DNA of 64,000 nucleotides, taken from the NCBI GenBank assembly GCA_949318235.1, contig OX439137.1, positions 21,942,518-22,006,517 on the forward strand, read 5' to 3'. The translations under genes and the position numbers were made by a program. Shown piece after piece: positions 23,631 to 35,229 of the stretch (its first letter is position 1; each line of letters begins with the position of its first letter). The notes under the pieces are model-generated. The model was not told the origin of the DNA, ran no database searches, and worked only from the letters and a program-made list of their open reading frames with translations. The stretch is from Ecdyonurus torrentis (taxonomy: Eukaryota > Arthropoda > Insecta > Ephemeroptera > Heptageniidae).

Positions 23631-24144
23631 TTAGTTAATGGAATAAGTACTTGAAAATTGAATAATTGAATAAATACTTCAAAAAATGAAAAACTTAATA
23701 CGTTAATAAATCATACGTAAATGAAACAAAAATGCATGTAAAAAGTGTAAACAGCTTGAACATGCAAACGAGTCATTTTAAAAAAATTACGGCGACATAT
23801 ATTTTCATGTAAAATCAATAGTGAGTGAGTTTACTTGCCTTAAATAGGTATATAGTTATATAAAAACATATACAGCACTTTAAAAACACATTAAAAAACT
23901 ACATGATATTAATATTATTATATGCAATATATAGGATATAAAAAAATATAGTGCTTGAAAAAAATATTATAATAGAAAGATAATACAAAAAGTTATTATA
24001 GCCACGTTTACAAGTTTAATTTAATGCAATGATGTAATTTTTATTTAAAAATGATGTTACTTAAATAAATATTTCATAATTACGAGTAGTATTATGTTAC
24101 TTGCATATAAAAGTCATTCTTTGTTCTAGTTTAAACAAGTCATA

Positions 24145-24177
<33 letters not shown>

Positions 24178-25083
24178 TAGAGAGGCATCAAATACGTAGT
24201 ATTAAAGTTTGTATTATTTTAAACTTTTATAATAATAACACCTACGCCTGTTTAAAAATTTCAGGGGAAGACACTTTGGAGGTAAAGAGGATTATCATAT
24301 TATATTGTACAATTAATAATGAATTTTGCGTGTTCTTTAAATGTTATAATACATAATACCCCACCCTACCGCCATAATACAAAATTTTGCAGTGACATCC
24401 CAAATTTTTAAATATTGGGTTCCTCCTAGTTCCATTAAGTTGAAAAAAAAAAAAGAAAAAAGAAAAAAGGAAGAAGAAGAGAAAAGTTTGTTTTATTCCC
24501 TTTTTTGTTCAGTTAATATCTGACTTCTATCGTTACTTAGTTGGTGCAAAATATTTTTCTAGTGCAAAAACGTTAATTAAGTTTTAAAAACTTCATGTAA
24601 ATGTGACTATATAAAAAACATCTCTTGGTTTTATATTTGACTTTAACTTTTTAATACTTGAGCTTTTTTTCCTTAAGGTAATATGCTAATTATAATTAAC
24701 TTTATATTGCTGTGTTATTTTTAATATGTTTTTCTAATGTAACTTTTATTTTTATATGAAAATGTGCTTTTTTATTCTATATAATGTTTATATTAAAATT
24801 TTATTTTATATTTCATTATTTTATATTTTGAAAAGTGCTTTAAAACTTTTATTAATTTTTAAATACTTAATAAAATTTTATACCAAAGTTTTTTTCTTCT
24901 ATTTTCTCAAAATATGTAAAATGCATTTCAAATGTGTCATTTTGAATTTTTAAACGAGAGGATAGAATTCGAATATTTTAAAACTAACTAGTTCTCATTA
25001 TATCATGGGCATTAAATATTTAATACTCGCGGTTCTTATGATTTTCGACTATTTTATCATCAAAAGTTCTTTTAAATTCTTCT
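23631..25083. other. Unannotated AT-rich region
   Basis: Includes poly(T) at 24148-24176. Nothing gene-like: the 24756 frame is almost entirely Phe, Leu, Ile, Tyr and Lys, as expected from AT-rich DNA. Confidence 0.4.
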
Positions 25084-25195
25084 ATCCCCGTAAGTTGCAA
25101 CGCGAACTAGTTAAACCGTAGTTAAGTTGTTAGTTTGATTGCTGCAGCTAATCAAGACAGCTAAAGTATAACTGGACGTTGTAGCTTATGGCCTC
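25084..25195. repeat. Palindromic MITE, family B, copy 2
   Basis: CCGTAAGTTGCAACGCGAAC at the left and the inverse GACGTTGTAGCTTATGG at the right. The interior AGTTAAACCGTAGTTAAGTT is shared with the copies at 1834 and 60826. Confidence 0.65.
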
Positions 25196-25381
25196 TAGTG
25201 ATTAAATATTTACAGTGATTAAAATTGCAAGTCGATTAACTACAATTACTGAAATGCAATCTGTCATGACAAATTATAGACTGGATTGCAACGCTGTATT
25301 CCCGAAAATTATGTCTAATATTTCGGTACATTTTTACTGATTACCAGTGCAATGGGTTAATCATACGTTAATGTTTACGGA

Positions 25382-25383
<2 letters not shown>

Positions 25384-25421
<38 letters not shown>
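25384..25421. repeat. (TA)n microsatellite
   Basis: About 18 TA units. Confidence 0.9.
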
Positions 25422-25424
<3 letters not shown>

Positions 25425-27127
25425 TGATACTCTTCCATTAGCCTCTACAAGTTTGAATATTAGTAAAAAGATACATTCAAACTTTTATGCACCATCAAAG
25501 CATTTTGTAAATCACCCTTAAAAAATTGTGCATTAATAATTATAATTCTTTATTGGGCATTTAAAAAAGTACTTTTTTTTACCCCACTGGGGTAAGGAAG
25601 AGGCAAATTTTTCTACACAATAACACCATATAATCAGAAGAACACTGCTTCGTCAATAAAACATTTTTTATAAACATAACAAATAATATTTAGAAATAAT
25701 ACATGCGTTGACATTAAACTTTTTTTTTCCTGAGTGCAGGTAGAAGGAATGTATTTTTAGAGTACAAAAACTGACTCATAAAAAAATATGCATAAATTAA
25801 AAGTTCTTTTTTCACCTTATTCCTTTGACAAGCACTCGTTCACGTTCTAAATACTTTCCACTTGTGCTTTTAACTTTATACTGATGTGCGATTTGACATC
25901 GATTTGACATGTTTCAAAGCTGATGAGGTGAGTATATATATAGTTTAACTTTATTAACCTCAAGTGGGCCAAAATTGATATAAAATTAAAAACTACCTTT
26001 GCCAGTGTTGAACCTAACGCCCCTTTCTAATTACAGGTCTTTAATATTAGAGCAACTCTACTCAAATGTGAAGTTGTAGAATGATACACTGAAAAACTTG
26101 AATTTGATAGTTCAGTGAGTTTGAATTTAAATTTAATTCAAATAAAACTGTATAAATTTTAGTGTTTTTATATTAAAAAGCAAATTCCTTAGCGATAACT
26201 CGGTTAACTTTGTATTGGAACCATATATAGTTAAAATATACTAGATTAAAGTTAATGTAATTCATAAATGGATGACTTTTGATGCATTAATTTTTCTTTT
26301 ATGAGTTTTCTCTACAATTTTATCTAGCTTGTGTATTTAAAATTAAAAGAGATTTTTTTAATTGTATTTTATTGACGCTTCGTTGCTATGGTGTTCTTGC
26401 AATGTAAAATGCAAGATGATTAACAAACTTTAAGACTATAAAAACTTGTATAGAAATATAATGCATTGGGATTCCTGGAAATGAACCAATTTGAAAATGA
26501 ATCTATTGGGGAATAGAAATTGTGAGCCTAATCTGGGCCTCATTTGCTTTTTTTTTTTTCTTTTTTTTTTTAAACTTAATAAAACATGTTTGTTTTTTTT
26601 GTTTTTTTTTAAACATTAATTTTAACGTATGTATTTGCTTACTTTATTTCAACAATATTTTTAAGTCGATGTTAGATTATACATTTTACGTTCCATGTAA
26701 ATATAGTATAAATATAAAAAAAGTTATTATATTTTTTTTATCTTAAAACTGATTTATAATTATTAATGCAACACCAAGACAAGTACGCAGTTATTTAAAT
26801 GTCACGAAAGGTAATTATAAAATACAAGGAATTCAAAAACTTTAAAAAAATAATAAAAATAAAAAAAAAAGTGATATTTAAAAAAATATATGCACTGGAA
26901 AAAACATATAAGTACTAATGACTTATATAATTATATTTTTATTATTATAAATTCTTGTTGTGTTTTTCTTCATTTTATAACACCAACACTCGGCTTTTGC
27001 ACCTAATTATAGAGACTACAGGTAGTTATTTGTTAATATATTGTATATTTTTTTTAAGTGGTAAATTGGCATAGCTCAGCAAGCACCATCGAGTGTAATA
27101 TCATATATGATGAGTGGATGTCTTTAA
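25422..27127. other. Unannotated AT-rich region
   Basis: No inverted repeats of note beyond CCCCACTGGGG at about 25582. A GATGAG/GTGAGTATA donor-like site at about 25928 has stop codons upstream in two of three frames and no acceptor in the third, so no exon is called. Confidence 0.35.
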
Positions 27128-27597
27128 TGCTGTTTGTAAACCCTGTTTTCAGCTATTAAAAGCAAATATCTATTATTTATTTTTTTATTGAATTTAGACA
27201 CTATGTAGAGCATAACAAAAATGAATCCATGGTGCTTAAATAATGCACAAATTGGGCTAAAACATGATTATTGTGCATTTATTTTTGTGCATATAGATAA
27301 CTCTAGGTAGAATTTGTAATAATTAAAAAAGTTTTGTTCGTAAACCCTGTTTTCTTGCATCTAAAAGTGCGTATTCCATTTGATTAACCATAGCTGATCG
27401 TCAATTTAATAGGTGAAAACAGGGTTTACGAACAAAACTTTTTTGATTATTACAAATCCTATCTAGAGTTATCGATATGCACAAAAATAAAGGCGTAATA
27501 ATCATGTTTTAGCCAAATTTGTGCATTATTTAAGCATTATTTAAGCAGTGTATAAATTTAATAAAAAAGAAATAAAAGATATTTGCTTTTAGCAATT

Positions 27598-27598
<1 letters not shown>
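27128..27598. mobile_element. Nested palindrome: family F hairpin inside a larger foldback
   Basis: The outer arms start AGCTATTAAAAGCAAATATC (27152) and end with the inverse GATATTTGCTTTTAGC (about 27594). They share ATGCACAAATTGGGC, ATTTTTGTGCATAT and TAACTCTAGGTAG with inverses. The apex is a near-perfect family F element (27331-27438, GTTTTGTTCGTAAACCC with its inverse). A half-copy of an F end (TGTTTGTAAACCCTGTTTTC) lies just outside the left arm at 27131, as if the foldback had landed in another F element. Confidence 0.8.

Positions 27599-27653
<55 letters not shown>
27598..27653. repeat. (CAA)n microsatellite
   Basis: About 18 units immediately after the foldback. Confidence 0.95.
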
Positions 27654-28369
27654 AATAGCATAACATTCTGAGCTCACATGACGTGTTCTATCAATCTAAG
27701 TAATCTCTAGGATCTTATAAAGTTTAACTACATATTTTTCAGTTGTTGTTGTTCAGTGTTGAAATAATACTGAAAATATATTCGAAGAAAACAGTGAATA
27801 ATTAATTCAATATGGAACAGTACAAGCTTTATCAAATTTTATTTTACTTTTTTTTTTCTTTTCTTTTCAACAAAATAGTCCAACAACAAACTATTTCCAA
27901 AGTAATTTAATTTAACACCAACTTTTTTTTTCTTTGAATAAAATTTATGCGTTACGAAGTTGTGTTTTGCATTACAAATAATTTGAATTGTCAGTGAAAA
28001 ACTTTAGTAAATAAATTTTTTAACCAATTTTATTGAATTTGCGTTACTTTATTTTAGTTTTGTAGCTACCAGCGTAGCATACAAACTGCTATGCTCCTTT
28101 TTCTTTCACTGAACCACTGGATAACTTCCAGTTACCTGTTCAACTCAGGTGAAGCCCTTCTTTTTTTTACAAAGTTGAATGAGTGAGCTTCAATACTATA
28201 GCCAATCACCTCAGGCGGTGTAAAAGAAAGCGCTTCTTTACTTATTTCCTACTATATTTATAGTATACTAACTATTATATACTTCATGTATACATTAAAA
28301 CTAGCAAATATTGTTCAAATTATGTCCGTTACTGAATTCGGCGTGCATAAGGCCTAATTCGTTAAAAAA
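27654..28369. other. Unannotated region
   Basis: The stretch 28072-28220 is slightly less AT-rich, and both strands have short open frames between weak splice-like signals. The signals conflict between strands, so no exon is called. Confidence 0.3.
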
Positions 28370-28492
28370 AAAATAATTAATAATAAAAAACGTTTTTTTT
28401 TTGGGGGGGGGGTGCAAAATCAGGCATACAACCTCTCAATTTAACCCAAATGTTTAACAGTACAGTCAGTTGCAATGTTTTTTAGTAGCGTT
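28370..28492 (-). mobile_element. Retroposon 3' fragment (ATT-tail family), minus strand
   Basis: Inverse of the insertion at 21434-21546: shared blocks CTCTCAATTTAACCCAAATG and CAGTACAGTCAGTTG. The tail side has a T run followed by about eleven Gs (28392-28412). Confidence 0.6.
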
Positions 28493-28861
28493 AACATATA
28501 AAGTAAAAATTATTTTAAATAAGATTAAGATTATTTTAAAATAATCATCTTTTTCAAATCACTGGATTAAATGTAAAAGAAGGAAAAAAATGTAAATCAT
28601 ATTTTTGGAGTTTGATATAATATTGCATATTTTAGAACTCTACATTGTTCTTTGTAAATCAAAAATACATTTTAATAAAATGTGGTTGTATATGATTTTA
28701 TTAACTTTAAGTTTATGCTTTGTTGTAAGTAATATACTGCATTAGTTTAACTAATATGTTTTCATTTAATGTTTCTTGTATATGTGATTTATTATTATTC
28801 ATAATATTGTTAATATTTTGTGTGTGTTCGAAATGTAACTATTGCCTTGGTTGAGCTATGT

Positions 28862-28881
28862 AAAATGTTTTAAGAACAATA

Positions 28882-28925
<44 letters not shown>

Positions 28926-28987
28926 AGAAGAAAAAAAACAGGATTTTTTTTTTTTTTTTTTTTAATTTTATTGTTCTTAAAACATTT
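28862..28987. repeat. Tail-to-tail inverted repeat with poly(A) and poly(T)
   Basis: AATGTTTTAAGAACAATAAA then about 30 A residues. After a short A/G-rich centre come about 19 T residues and the inverse TTTATTGTTCTTAAAACATT. The arm AACAATAAAATT plus poly(A) resembles a polyadenylated 3' end joined to its own mirror copy. Confidence 0.75.
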
Positions 28988-29059
28988 GTGTGGCCTACTC
29001 TTACACTTAACCCCCATTACCATTTACCATACCATTTACCTTTTACGTGAGGAAAAAAA

Positions 29060-29320
29060 ATGAGCCATGGCTTGAATATTTCAATAAGAAGCACGTTTAC
29101 ATGTTTTACGTATTTATATTTTTTTATTACTATTGTTAATATTTTTATTACGGGTAACGCCCTAGCATCTTTGTTGTTATATAGGGCGTTGCATTTAAAA
29201 GTAACTCCAAAATATTCTTATTTATATTTAGTTTCAAAAATGCTTTTTATTTCAAGCAAAAATGGATTCACAAAAATAGAATCATGTAAATGTGTTGTGA
29301 AAATTGAAGTTAATTTTTAA
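29060..29320 (+). pseudogene. Weak GPCR-like TM1-TM2 fragment, possibly a pseudogene
   Basis: An 86-codon frame starts at ATG after an A-rich leader. It has an NIS glycosylation site near residue 6, a hydrophobic helix near residues 15-40 ending GNALASLLLY, then HLKVTPKYSYLYLVSKMLF. Measured from the Asn of GN, Leu falls at +13, Tyr at +19 and Leu at +24. These are the spacings of rhodopsin-class receptors between N1.50 and TM2 (as in the beta-2 adrenergic receptor). The Asp expected at +28 is Met, and nothing after residue 68 looks like a receptor. A MITE begins at 29393. It may be a truncated relic, or a chance hydrophobic frame in AT-rich DNA. Confidence 0.22.
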
Positions 29321-29392
29321 CTTAAGATTAAAAGTTTTTGTTCATGATATAGATTTTTTTTCATTTCAGCAATAAATTTGTTTATTTACAAT

Positions 29393-29719
29393 ACTAAGAA
29401 CAACTAAAAAATACTAGGGGTACTTTTATTTTATATTCTAAAAGAAGACAATGCCCTGAATCGATTAATGTACAAATTTCTTATTTTTGAGCTTATTGAG
29501 TTATTTTTTATTAATTTTCGAAACTTGAGAAAATGAAGTCATTGTTGGTATGTGAACATAGGAAAAGCTACCATCCGTGACGTCATTTCTTGATTTTTAA
29601 AAAATATTTAAAAATACTTAATGAACTCAAAACCTAGATACTCACATATCTATCTAAGACGATGTCTTCTTTTATGCACTAAAATTGTCCTCTAATTTTT
29701 TTTTTTTGTCTTTCTCATT
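29393..29719. repeat. Palindromic MITE, family D, copy 3
   Basis: Arms AAGAACAACTAAAAAATAC and the inverse AATTTTTTTTTTTTGTC. Then TCTAAAAGAAGACAATGCCC, CTTATTTTTGAGCTTATTGA and the centre GTGAACATAGGAAAAGC. A perfect CRE is at 29578-29585. Confidence 0.75.
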
Positions 29720-30182
29720 GGTTTTTGCAAAGGAAATCTTATTTTTTTAAAGAAATTTAAGCTCAAATATGACCTCAAAATGCCACTCTAGACCAGTAAA
29801 TAAAATTATATTTATAAAGTATACGTACAGTATAATACAAAAAAAAATGCAATAAAAAATCATTGTAATTTAAAATTTTCTAAGACAATGAAGTTTTAAA
29901 TTTATGTGTGAGTAAAGAAAAAAAAATAACATTTCAGATTTTTAGTTCAAGTTTTTGCAGGCAATTTTCACATGTAAAACTGTAGTTAAAATATTCATAA
30001 GATGTGCTTGAATGAATTTTAAAGTGTGTTTTATTTTTAACTTACTCTACATGAAGTAGCTGTCTGATATACCAACTTTTTTTTTACGTCCCTTAGCAGT
30101 TCTTTTATTATCTTCAAAAGTTATAAGTACATCATACAGACACTATGGTATAAAAATTTATCTTATTTCCTTATGGAAATAT

Positions 30183-30212
<30 letters not shown>
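29720..30212. other. Mostly unannotated; weak terminal-exon candidate on the minus strand
   Basis: On the minus strand at 30047-30142, TTTTTATACCATAG precedes 31 open codons ending in TAG, with AATAAA about 12 bases further on. The peptide (begins CLYDVLITFEDNKRTAKG) has balanced composition but no recognised family. Because AT-rich DNA yields such signals often, it is not entered as a CDS. Confidence 0.2.
30188..30212. repeat. (TA)n microsatellite
   Basis: About 12 TA units adjoining MITE K copy 4. Confidence 0.9.
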
Positions 30213-30216
<4 letters not shown>

Positions 30217-30217
<1 letters not shown>

Positions 30218-30346
30218 GGCGTATAACACCTTGAACAAAAAAGTTACATAATACATTGGCCTCGTAATAAAAACCATTATTATTATTATTATAATATCCT
30301 AACAAACCTGAAAATCAACATTGATTTGGCCAGGTATTCTACGCCT
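30217..30346. repeat. TTAA-flanked MITE, family K, copy 4 (internally deleted)
   Basis: TTAA at 30213-30216 and 30347-30350. The outer ends AGGCGTATAACACCTTGA and TATTCTACGCCT are kept. Most of the right arm and the whole apex, including the CREs, are missing. A 35-base piece of the ATT-tail retroposon (about 30254-30293) interrupts the left arm. Confidence 0.8.
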
Positions 30347-30350
30347 TTAA

Positions 30351-31066
30351 GTATTACGTTAACTAAAATTTCCATATGAATGCAATGAAATACATTGATG
30401 TAATGCTTAAAAAAAAATTATCACAGTATCTTCACATACTAGTATTAGTACAAAAAACACTATGATGACATTTTACTTATATTTCTTCTATTATTAGAGT
30501 CTGTGATTAAAAATTATACGTACTGCTTTATTGCTACTAGTATTTTTTTTTCTAACTTAAAAATGCGTAACGACAGGTTTTATAATGCTTCTTAGTGGCG
30601 ATTAAAATGCTAAAGATCAACAACTATTGCCCTAAACACGTTAAAGTAAGCCTAGCATCCTTTATTTAATTCTTTCGGGACCAGTGCAGTTGTTTTCTAA
30701 AAAATTGCAAAAAAAAACAAAAAACAAAAAAATTAACAGTTTTTTCCCATACCGTAATGTTGGATTAGGCCTAGGAGTCCCGTATCTTTTTCTAGTACGC
30801 CTTTGTTTCGCACTACGTCACCACTGGTATGAAGTATTAAATATCATCCTCGTTTCTTTCTATTTTTAAAGTGTGTGACTAAATTCCAATTGAAAACCAC
30901 TCACATAATGATTCATCAGTGAATGATGCATTCATTTTTTTACTGTAGTTTTTAACTCAGTATAAAGTTAAAAGGTTCTAAATTCACTTGTTCATTATAA
31001 TTACTATTTATTTATTTTAAATAAAAAATTATAACTTTTGCTGAAGCGCCTAGAAAGTTTAATAGT
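30351..31066. other. Unannotated region with one decayed repeat
   Basis: 30665-30815 resembles 9540-9660 (blocks GTTTTCTAAAAAATTGCAA, TTAGGCCTAGGAGTCCCGTA). Possible old retroelement relic. No gene is visible. Confidence 0.3.
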
Positions 31067-31125
31067 AAGCAACCCGCACAACAGAAGTGTCCGACTTTTT
31101 GCCTACCTCTTCAGGATACTTTTCC
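31067..31125 (-). mobile_element. Retroposon 3' fragment, minus strand
   Basis: AACCCGCACAACAGAAGTGT and CCGACTTTTTGCCTACCT are the inverse of the block at 933-985 and 41397-41452. Confidence 0.5.
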
Positions 31126-31163
31126 TTTCTATTCAATAGAAACACCGAATTGAATCTATTCAA

Positions 31164-31468
31164 TAGGGTGGTGTCATTCATGTTAAAGTCGACGCCATAA
31201 GTAAGCGCTAAATAACATGGGCCAGTATAGGAAAATGGCACATTTTACCAGTTTAAAAATACTTTGCAATATTTTTGAGAGCATTGATGATGTTAACAGG
31301 TTGAATTAGTGTTTCAAGTATGCAAAAAAAATAAAAATTACAAAAAAAAAAAAGAGCCAATTTTCCAAAGAAAAAAAACTACGTTTGTCCTATGCTAGCA
31401 ATGCTATTCATTGCTCAAGAAGAGCATAAAAAACATTGAGAATGACGTCATGCGCACACACCATATAA
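31164..31468 (+). repeat. MITE family E, copy 3 (uninterrupted)
   Basis: Starts near AGGGTGGTGTCATTCATG and ends ATGACGTCATGCGCACACAC. A perfect CRE lies at 31443-31450. GATGTTAACAGGTTGAATTA at about 31288-31307 keeps the empty TTAA site that is occupied by family A in copy 5. Confidence 0.8.
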
Positions 31469-31756
31469 AAACCTAATTATTTCATTGTAAGCTCTTTTTC
31501 CTCACTTTTGTCTCATAGCAAATTAATTTTAATGAGGTATTATAAATTTTTTTTTGTTATAGACATTTTTTATGTTATCAATTTTTTTACAGTGTAAGCT
31601 GTATCTCATTATTGGTAATGGTGTGAAATATTACAGCAATATAGTTCATGATAAGTGAGAGAAAGAGAAAAGGAAGTCAAGCGTTCCTAAAGTTCTCTCC
31701 AGCAAAGCGATGTTCGCATATCTTATCTCATTTAATGACGTTTTCAAAGAACACGC

Positions 31757-31788
<32 letters not shown>

Positions 31789-33073
31789 AACGTTGAAATC
31801 TTAAGTTCAAAAATACATACTTGTTTTTTTCCTGCTATTTTTATTTACTGCAAAATAGGAGTAAAAATATCACTAACCTAAAAGGAGATTCAATTTATTT
31901 TTTCCTAGTGGTAAAATATATATAATATATTTCCTTTCAGTCTTGTAGTCGTTATCTAAAATTTCTATAACGTTAAGTTAATTTCATTTAACACTATAAC
32001 TTTAAAGTTAACTTTTTTTTTACAATATAACGCTGCCTTTAAATTTAACAGCTATTTAAAACAATATGGAATTTTTTATTGGGTATTTATAAGTTTATTA
32101 ACTGATGTAGTTAGTATTTTACTTACATTTACTTATTTATAAAGATTTATTTATTTATTCGTCTTTTTTTCTATTTTTTTTTTAGTCAGTATAAAGTAAC
32201 ATTGATTTTATAGAAGTAACTCTATGTAAATACTGTTATATTAACATTTCAATTTTTGTTAATATATTATACCATTACTTACTTTTTGCAATGCCGTTAA
32301 TATATCTTATATAAATTTAATAACCAGTTAACATTTTAATTACATTAAAAGTAATGAGACACATTAAACGACTATGCATGACTCCTTTAAAGTGCTTAAA
32401 AAATTATACCTCAGAATGTAAAAAAAAAATTTAAAAAAAAATAAAAAAAAAATGATGAATTTTTTTTTCTATGATCTAATATATTGTATAAGTCTATTTC
32501 CTGTATCTGTTATTCTTATGGTTGTACTGTGTTTATACCTCCATTGTTTTGGACGTATGTCTGTATTTGGAAACTACAATAAATCAAATCAAATGTTTTT
32601 TTAAGTCTAATATGAAGACACACTGTTAGTGTGCTGATTCAGTACACAATTTTAATGCTTTGAATATTTGTAGTATCTTTAAAAAAAAAATTATCCCTAT
32701 TCAAAAATTTGCTGTCAATTGGAAGTTGGTAGAAATTAAAAGTCTTCACATCTAAACTTAGTTAAAAATTTACTTTGAATGTTTTCTTTCAATCTCATAT
32801 TTTATCCTATTTTTCACTAACTCATTACAATTTTTAAAGAGGGGTTTAAGTACAAGATTAACAATAAAAATTATTTAATACCTCATACTAGAATTTTCAG
32901 GTCTTACGTTTTAAAGCTTTTATCTTCAAGTTTGTTAACAAAAAAATTGAAATTTAAGTAAAATCCAGACAAAAAAGAATCACAGCCTTTTTTAAAAAAA
33001 GATTTCATTATTGAAAAATAAAAGAAGCTTTAAATTTATATTGCAACAAAATTTTATATTAATACTCAAAAGC

Positions 33074-33105
<32 letters not shown>

Positions 33106-33251
33106 ATATTTGAAATTACATTATAAAACTTATTTATATTTAAAAAATAATTTTATAAAGAAAGTTTTTAAATTAAAATTTTCTCTATTACATTATAATG
33201 TAATAGGACAAAGTTTGGTCATTTGCTTTTGTAAAAATAGCCATTTTTTCA
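31469..33251. other. AT-rich region with homopolymers and fragments
   Basis: 31938-32030 is a family H end (TCAGTCTTGTAGTCGTTA with an AACGTTAAGTTAATTTC block). Poly(A) lies at 31760-31785 and 33075-33100. At about 32515-32600 the text TGTATTTGGAAACTACAATAAATCAAATC looks like an L2/CR1-type LINE 3' end with a repeated CAAAT tail. No gene. Confidence 0.4.
32500..32598 (+). mobile_element. LINE 3' tail (L2/CR1-like)
   Basis: AATAAATC followed by repeated AAATC units after a GTACTGTGTTTATACC block. Such short-repeat tails after an AATAAA signal are characteristic of L2/CR1 LINE 3' ends. No coding part is present. Confidence 0.45.
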
Positions 33252-33359
33252 TCTCTCTCTCTCTCTCTCTCACTCTCCCTGCACTTTTAGTGAAAATGTA
33301 AAATTTTCTTGTTGTTAACTTTGTTTTATAAACTCGATTATTAATTCATGTAACAGCCT

Positions 33360-33360
<1 letters not shown>

Positions 33361-33427
<67 letters not shown>
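33361..33427. repeat. (CT)n microsatellite
   Basis: About 33 units. A shorter CT run is at 33252-33271. Confidence 0.95.
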
Positions 33428-33435
<8 letters not shown>

Positions 33436-33639
33436 TTCCATTCATCTCTCTCATACTCCTGTTCTATTCCTGTCACTATTTTTCTATCATTTTTTTTAAT
33501 TGACACCATGTATCGTTTTTTTTCTTTCTCTCATTCCATTCAGTAAAATATTCATTGAAAAAAACAAATAAAAATAATCTAAACGGTAGCTTAACTATGC
33601 TCAACAACAAATTTACTTTGCACTACAAAAGAAATAAAG

Positions 33640-33850
33640 CTCTACTGGAACCATGCTAATTTTTGCAGCATTGTGATTGGTCTATTTTGATCACGTGACC
33701 TAAAACTAGGGCGCTGATTAGCTTAGACGATCATTTTGAATTTCGCGGCGGCCCAAATTAGTAGAACGTGTCCTTATCTTGTATATAGTATCTTGCTGGA
33801 ACATTGCTCTGTTCTAGAAAGCATTTAGCAAAAGTATTATGCTGTAGAAG
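33640..33850. promoter_or_regulatory. Possible CpG-containing promoter-like patch
   Basis: In an otherwise CpG-poor neighbourhood this patch combines GATTGG (inverted CCAAT box), the E-box ATCACGTGAC, GGGCGCTGATTAG and TTTCGCGGCGGCCC. These are common in TATA-less housekeeping promoters. No adjacent reading frame supports a gene start, so this is inference from motifs only. Confidence 0.2.
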
Positions 33851-34446
33851 TAAAATAACCATGTTGAACAATATAAATTTAGGATTTTTTATCTAGCAAG
33901 TACTGAGTAAACACTTTTATCATTTGCAACAGTAAAAACTTGTCTATGTAAGTCATCAAGTACATACCTATCTATAAGTGATTTTTAATGTACTAAATAA
34001 TAATATAGTAAAAATAAAACAAGAATCATTACAACTTAGTATGTGCTGCTTTTAGATAAGTTCATAAATTGGTGTCAAACATTTATGAAACTTACAATAG
34101 TATTTTGATGAGTTCACAACTTGCATTAGATTTTTTTCTTTTATTGTTGTCTACTCAATGCTTTTCTTATGGAGAAACAAATTAAAAAAGTTAATGTACA
34201 ATAGTAAAAATAATATGCAAGTCGTTAGATTATGCCAATTTATATTCCCAAAAACATTTTTGAGTCCATTCAAAAATTAAATTAAAAGCACATGAGTAAT
34301 AGTAACTCATATTTACAGTTAATTTTGACTCATAAATGTTCAAGCAGAACCTTGGTAACAGTTAAAGTAACGTATGATAATATTTTATAAAGTACTTTTT
34401 AAGTAGTTTCCTTCTACCCATTTAGAGTACGTCAAAAAACCAACCG

Positions 34447-34478
<32 letters not shown>

Positions 34479-35186
34479 TTTAGGAACTTATATGTTTGGT
34501 TGAATTTTTCGTCAAACTCATAAATGAGTTACGTAAAACCACAAAAAAGTTGATGTAACCCATAATTATTAAAGAAGTTAACTTTGAAGGGTTTTTTCTA
34601 CTCATACCAATTAATTATGTGCTTCATGAAATACTCCTCTTTTTTTTCTTTTTCTTTTTTTTTTTTTTTTTTTTCTAAGTAAAACTTTTCAAAAATTGTT
34701 AAAAACCTAGCTCATGGGCTTTTTAATTTGATATTTTTTCTTTACATTTATTCTTTGTATTTTTTTTTACATCTTTTTAAACTCAATTTTTGTGTGGTAG
34801 ACTTTTAACTTAAAATTGCCCCTTTTTCTTTTATTCTCATCACCACAGTTCTAAATTTAGCTCTTATATATATAATAAAATTCATAGAGTTAATTTATTC
34901 CGTCTACATATACAGTACAGTACATTCACAGACGGATATATATATATATAAACACCACAAAACACTTTTATAACGGTCAACTTTTTCACATTCAAATGTT
35001 AATTAACACAAAAAAACTGTTAACGCCAAATTAACACTTCAGTTAATAAAGTTATTCATAAATTTAATGGTCTTTTTATACACTTAATTTCATTCAGTCT
35101 GTTTCTTATGAAATCTTTATTTATTTGTTTATTTATAATTTTACACGGAAAAAAAACATGAAATTTTGCTATAAAGGTTTTCATAA
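33851..35186. other. Unannotated AT-rich region
   Basis: Poly(A) 34450-34477, poly(T) 34657-34674 and short TA runs. Nothing gene-like. Confidence 0.4.
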
Positions 35187-35229
35187 GAAGTTATTAAATT
35201 TGATTACTTGCATAACGGCTTTATTTAAA

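Noticed and set aside
28072..28220. Short exon-like frames on both strands
   Set aside because: Signals conflict between strands and acceptors are weak. Such signals are common in AT-rich DNA.
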